Shown in pieces: positions 48,136 through 50,867 of a stretch of 50,867 bases of DNA. Numbering within the stretch: the first letter of the stretch is position 1; the number at the start of each line of letters is the position of its first letter. Source of the stretch: Planococcus circulans (GTDB taxonomy: Bacteria > Bacillota > Bacilli > Bacillales_A > Planococcaceae); NCBI RefSeq assembly GCF_020023385.1, contig NZ_JAIQCL010000016.1, forward strand, positions 1-50,867, written 5' to 3'. A program made the position numbers and the translations under genes. Below the pieces are notes generated by a model. That model was given only the letters and a program-made list of their open reading frames with translations, was not told where the DNA came from and made no database searches.

Positions 48136-48753
48136 ATGAAAATTATTGTTTTCGGAGCAACAGGCGGTGTAGGCCAATCCGTCGTGAAGCAAGCCGTGGA
48201 GAATGGTTTTGACGTCACAGCGTTTGTACGGACGCCCTCAAAACTTGAACTTACACATGAGAAGTTAAGTGTAGTCCAAGGGGATGCCTTCAATCCAGCG
48301 GAAGTGGCAGCGGCAATAGCGGGCCATGACGCGGTCGTGTCGTGCTTAGGCTCGAGCCAGGGAATGAAGAAATCGTCAGAGCTCCAAGAGATGGTGAAAA
48401 ATATCGTGGCAGGTATGCAGGAACATGATGTGAAACGGATCGTCTACACGGCCTCTGCAGGAATTTACAACGAACTGCCGGGCATAAGCGGGAAGTTGAT
48501 GATGGGAATGCTTAAGAATGCACTGAAGGATCACCGGGCTGCGACTGATCACATTGAAGCCCATGGACTGGACTACACAATTGTTCGGCCGATGGGGTTA
48601 ACGAATGGTCCGTTTTCAGGCAAGTACAGAGAAGCGGCGGAAGGTGTACCGGAAAAATCGAAGTCCATCTCACGTGCGGATGTTGCCCATTTCATCCTAA
48701 AAGCATTGAAAGACAAGAAGTATGAAACCACCTCGATTGGAATTGCACATTAA
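48136..48753 (+). CDS. NAD(P)-binding (NmrA-like/atypical SDR) protein
   Basis: A 205-residue single-domain Rossmann protein with the N-terminal GATGGVG (7-13), AFVRTPSKL, VSCLGSS, and the VRPMGLTNGP end typical of NmrA-like or biliverdin-reductase-B-like atypical SDRs. Substrate unknown. The ATG follows GAAAGGTGAAC. It stands alone, with no obvious operon partner. Confidence 0.83.
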   Translation: MKIIVFGATGGVGQSVVKQAVENGFDVTAFVRTPSKLELTHEKLSVVQGDAFNPAEVAAAIAGHDAVVSCLGSSQGMKKSSELQEMVKNIVAGMQEHDVKRIVYTASAGIYNELPGISGKLMMGMLKNALKDHRAATDHIEAHGLDYTIVRPMGLTNGPFSGKYREAAEGVPEKSKSISRADVAHFILKALKDKKYETTSIGIAH

Positions 48754-48764
48754 ATCAGTATAAC

Positions 48765-48793
48765 TACTACGGAATTCAACAAAATCCGTAGTA
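48765..48793. repeat. Inverted repeat before the deaminase gene
   Basis: TACTACGGA and TCCGTAGTA, a perfect 9-bp stem with an 11-base loop and no T run. It may be a weak terminator or an operator. Confidence 0.45.
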
Positions 48794-48822
48794 AGGCACA
48801 GCACACGAAGGAGGAGTCGACA

Positions 48823-49305
48823 ATGATCAGCGAAACAGATTTAAAGCATTTGCGGCGATGTGTGGAGTTGGCGGAAACCGCATTAGGGAAAGGTGACCAG
48901 CCATTCGGTTCCGTACTTGTTTCGGCTGCGGGAGACGTTCTATTTGAAGACCATAACCACGTGGCAGGTGGTGACCATACACAGCATCCGGAGTTTGCGA
49001 TCGCAAGGTGGGCGGCCAATCATTTGTCTCCTGAAGAAAGAAGCAAAGCGACGGTTTATACGTCAGGAGAACATTGCCCGATGTGTGCGGCGGCTCACGG
49101 ATTGGTCGGCTTGGGAAGAATCGTGTACGCAAGCTCATCTGCACAATTGGCTGATTGGCGAAGCGAAATGGGCGCCACGCCATCGCGTGTGCGGAATCTG
49201 CCGATACAAGAAGTGATCAAGGATGCAGCAGTAGACGGGCCAGTTCCTGAACTGGCAGAGCGGGTCCATCAACTTCACCGGCGGTTACAGGAAGAGAGCC
49301 GTTAA
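48823..49305 (+). CDS. Nucleoside/nucleobase deaminase family protein
   Basis: A 160-residue zinc-dependent deaminase-like protein. The catalytic His55-Pro-Glu57 (HPEFAIARW) and the Cys85 and Cys88 zinc ligands (EHCPMCAAAH) form the cytidine-deaminase-like active site, close to the guanine or tRNA-adenosine deaminase families. HPE rather than HAE is unusual but keeps the ligand and proton donor. The ATG follows GAAGGAGGAG. Which substrate it uses cannot be decided. Confidence 0.83.
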   Translation: MISETDLKHLRRCVELAETALGKGDQPFGSVLVSAAGDVLFEDHNHVAGGDHTQHPEFAIARWAANHLSPEERSKATVYTSGEHCPMCAAAHGLVGLGRIVYASSSAQLADWRSEMGATPSRVRNLPIQEVIKDAAVDGPVPELAERVHQLHRRLQEESR

Positions 49306-49364
49306 GCGGGTTGTGACATTAACTTGAATAGTAGCTCTATTTCTTTCTTTGCCTAAAATATTGG

Positions 49365-49415
49365 TATAATAACAGAGTGTCAAAAGCTGACCAAAGCTTT
49401 GGATGCTCTTTTTTT
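49365..49415 (+). promoter_or_regulatory. Promoter and terminator-like leader hairpin before the DUF4317 gene
   Basis: A consensus TATAAT (49365-49370) with TGG just upstream gives an extended -10; the -35 is weak. The transcript would begin with AGAGTGTCAAAAGC, which pairs with GCTTTGGATGCTCT (two G-U pairs, one mismatch) followed by seven T residues. This is either an attenuator or the terminator of the deaminase gene. Confidence 0.5.
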
Positions 49416-49458
49416 GTGCATCACATGGATTTTATTAGCCAGGGAGTTGGAATTGGAA

Positions 49459-50655
49459 ATGAACAAAAAAGATATAGCAGATATTCGTAAACGATTTAAA
49501 CTGGATACCGATTTATTGAAAATCGCTGAAATCTATAACATCTACATCCAACAGGAAAGTACAGAGATCTACCACGAGGAGAGCCGCTCCTTTGCCATGT
49601 TGGACCGCGAGCAGCAGGAATTGTTTTTCGATAACTTTAAAAAGGTCTTGGGCGGGAAACTGGATGCCAAAATGTTCGAAGTGAAATTCCAGCCGCAAGA
49701 AGAGGGACAGGCGGACCATACGCAGAAGCTGCTGTATGAAGGGCTTCAGGCCGCGGAGGTTGCTGAATGGAAAGAGAATATGCAGCGCATCGCCTTGAAG
49801 ATGGTGGAAGAGCGCTCCTATGAAAAAGATATGGTGGTCACGTTCATCCGCGGGAATTACTCTAAGACGACGAGACGCCAGCCCGACGAAACGGAAATCG
49901 ACATGCGGGATGAAGTCTATACGACTTCGTTTATCCTCTGCAGCATGAACCAAACCGAATTGCCGAAAAGTTCACTGGTCTTTGATTTTGTCGAAAAGGA
50001 GTACAAGGCAAATGTGCTGGTCGACCCCGTCATTAAACTAAGCTCGCCAATCGGAGGGTTTTTGTTCCCGAGTTTTACGGATAACGCCGCAGACATCCAT
50101 CACATCCTGTACGCAGCGGGCAAAGCCAATAAACCGGACTTCCAGTTTATCGAGAATGTCTTGAATGGTGATGAAATTGTTACGGCTGAGGAAGAAAAAG
50201 CGGTATTCGAAGAAATTGTCAAAGCCGTTATTGGCGGCGATGAAGTGAATTCAAGAACGCTCGCCGGCGTATACGACGAAATCAACCAGATGCTGGTTGT
50301 GGCACAGGAAAGTGAAGACGACGAAGAAAGTGCGCCGATTTTGGATACGACTGAGATTACACGTGTGCTGAAGGCAAGCGGTGTAAAAGATGTCAGCGCG
50401 GAAAAAGTGGAGCGGGCATTCCAACAGGTGGTGGAGGACAAGACCTATGAAATGAAAGCAAGCCATATCGTACCAAGCTATGCATCCAAATCCATCAAAA
50501 TCAGCACGAAAGTCGCGAATATTGCGATCAGTCCCCAAGACTTACGATACGTCAAAGAAGTCAATTACAACGGCAAACGCTGTATCCTGATCGAAGTGGA
50601 AGAAGACACGATGATCGAAGGGTTCAAGCTGCTTGCGGAAGAAGAGTTGGAGTAG
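49459..50655 (+). CDS. DUF4317 family protein
   Basis: A soluble, acidic protein of about 398 residues in the DUF4317 family, of unknown function. It has no signal peptide or membrane segment; the C-terminal part includes ILIEVEEDTMIEGFKLLAEEELE. I took the ATG at MNKKDIADIRKRF; a TTG two codons upstream is equally spaced from AGGGAG. A terminator-like hairpin lies in its leader. Confidence 0.8.
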   Translation: MNKKDIADIRKRFKLDTDLLKIAEIYNIYIQQESTEIYHEESRSFAMLDREQQELFFDNFKKVLGGKLDAKMFEVKFQPQEEGQADHTQKLLYEGLQAAEVAEWKENMQRIALKMVEERSYEKDMVVTFIRGNYSKTTRRQPDETEIDMRDEVYTTSFILCSMNQTELPKSSLVFDFVEKEYKANVLVDPVIKLSSPIGGFLFPSFTDNAADIHHILYAAGKANKPDFQFIENVLNGDEIVTAEEEKAVFEEIVKAVIGGDEVNSRTLAGVYDEINQMLVVAQESEDDEESAPILDTTEITRVLKASGVKDVSAEKVERAFQQVVEDKTYEMKASHIVPSYASKSIKISTKVANIAISPQDLRYVKEVNYNGKRCILIEVEEDTMIEGFKLLAEEELE

Positions 50656-50793
50656 GGGAACTTGATCCTTGGGCTGGTGATGTAATAGGGAAAACAGGTG
50701 TTTTATGGAGATTGCAGTATCTATCATCGTCATTTTTTTAATCTAATCATCTTTATTTTTAATTCATAGAGAGTACTGTGCTTGTTGTATCAA

Positions 50794-50827
50794 CAAAAAA
50801 AAGCGGAATCCACCACAGGATTCCGCT
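50794..50827 (-). terminator. Terminator of a minus-strand gene beyond the window
   Basis: AGCGGAATCC and GGATTCCGCT form a perfect 10-bp stem; on the minus strand it is followed by eight T residues. The gene it serves must lie to the right of the window end. Confidence 0.85.
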
Positions 50828-50867
50828 CAGACTGTAGACAAAGCCTGACCAAAATGTATAGCAGTGC

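Overview
The window is the replication-origin region of a Bacillales chromosome. Protein sequences and gene order resemble Bacillus subtilis, and the details fit a Planococcaceae member such as Planococcus or Planomicrobium. This assignment is inference: the core genes look about 45% G+C by eye, and no sporulation gene such as yyaC lies beside parB. Genes left of oriC are on the minus strand and genes right of it mostly on the plus strand, so most core genes point away from the origin.

Layout. 1-100: promoter and leader of an rRNA operon running out of the window. 701-9609 (minus): gyrA, gyrB, remB, recF, yaaA, dnaN, dnaA. 8104-8258 and 9610-9970: bipartite oriC with DnaA boxes on both sides of dnaA, plus an AT-rich unwinding stretch and TAG trinucleotides beside dnaN. 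10100-12237: rpmH, rnpA, yidC (lipoprotein type) and khpB/jag. 12506-19309: mnmE, mnmG, rsmG, noc, parA, parB, with parS sites. 19471-22505: DUF554 protein, MscS channel, DUF951 protein, ychF. 22502-22697: two copies of a structured repeat. 22781-31567: gamma-glutamylcyclotransferase, a convergent DUF3267 protein, rpsF-ssb-rpsR, yybS-gdpP-rplI-dnaB, and purA behind a likely PurR operator. 31957-41450: M23 peptidase, the walRKHIJ-htrA cell-wall stress cluster, a small CxxH/CxxC protein and rlmH. 41430-44471: a 3.0-kb AT-rich insertion. 44685-50655: accessory metabolic genes (SDR; formaldehyde dehydrogenase-like enzyme with a GlcG/HbpS protein and a divergent HxlR regulator; NAD(P)-binding protein; deaminase; DUF4317 protein).

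The most notable feature is the 3.0-kb insertion at the 3' end of rlmH. The last six codons and stop of rlmH (GEPYHK-stop) recur as an 18/21 direct repeat at its far end, and an rlmH-type terminator follows that second copy. This is the attachment-site arrangement of staphylococcal cassette chromosome (SCC) elements, but there is no ccr recombinase. The cargo is a SieB-like superinfection-exclusion gene, broken by two frameshifts, and an intact KAP-like P-loop NTPase. It looks like a small, probably trans-mobilised, phage-defence cassette.

Functionally the core genes cover initiation (DnaA, DnaN, DnaB, SSB), segregation and nucleoid occlusion (ParAB, Noc, parS), supercoiling (GyrAB), tRNA wobble modification (MnmEG), rRNA methylation (RsmG, RlmH), envelope control (WalRKHI, HtrA, YidC) and c-di-AMP turnover (GdpP). 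DnaA boxes also occur upstream of mnmE and around the gene before rlmH, which could link origin activity to neighbouring loci.
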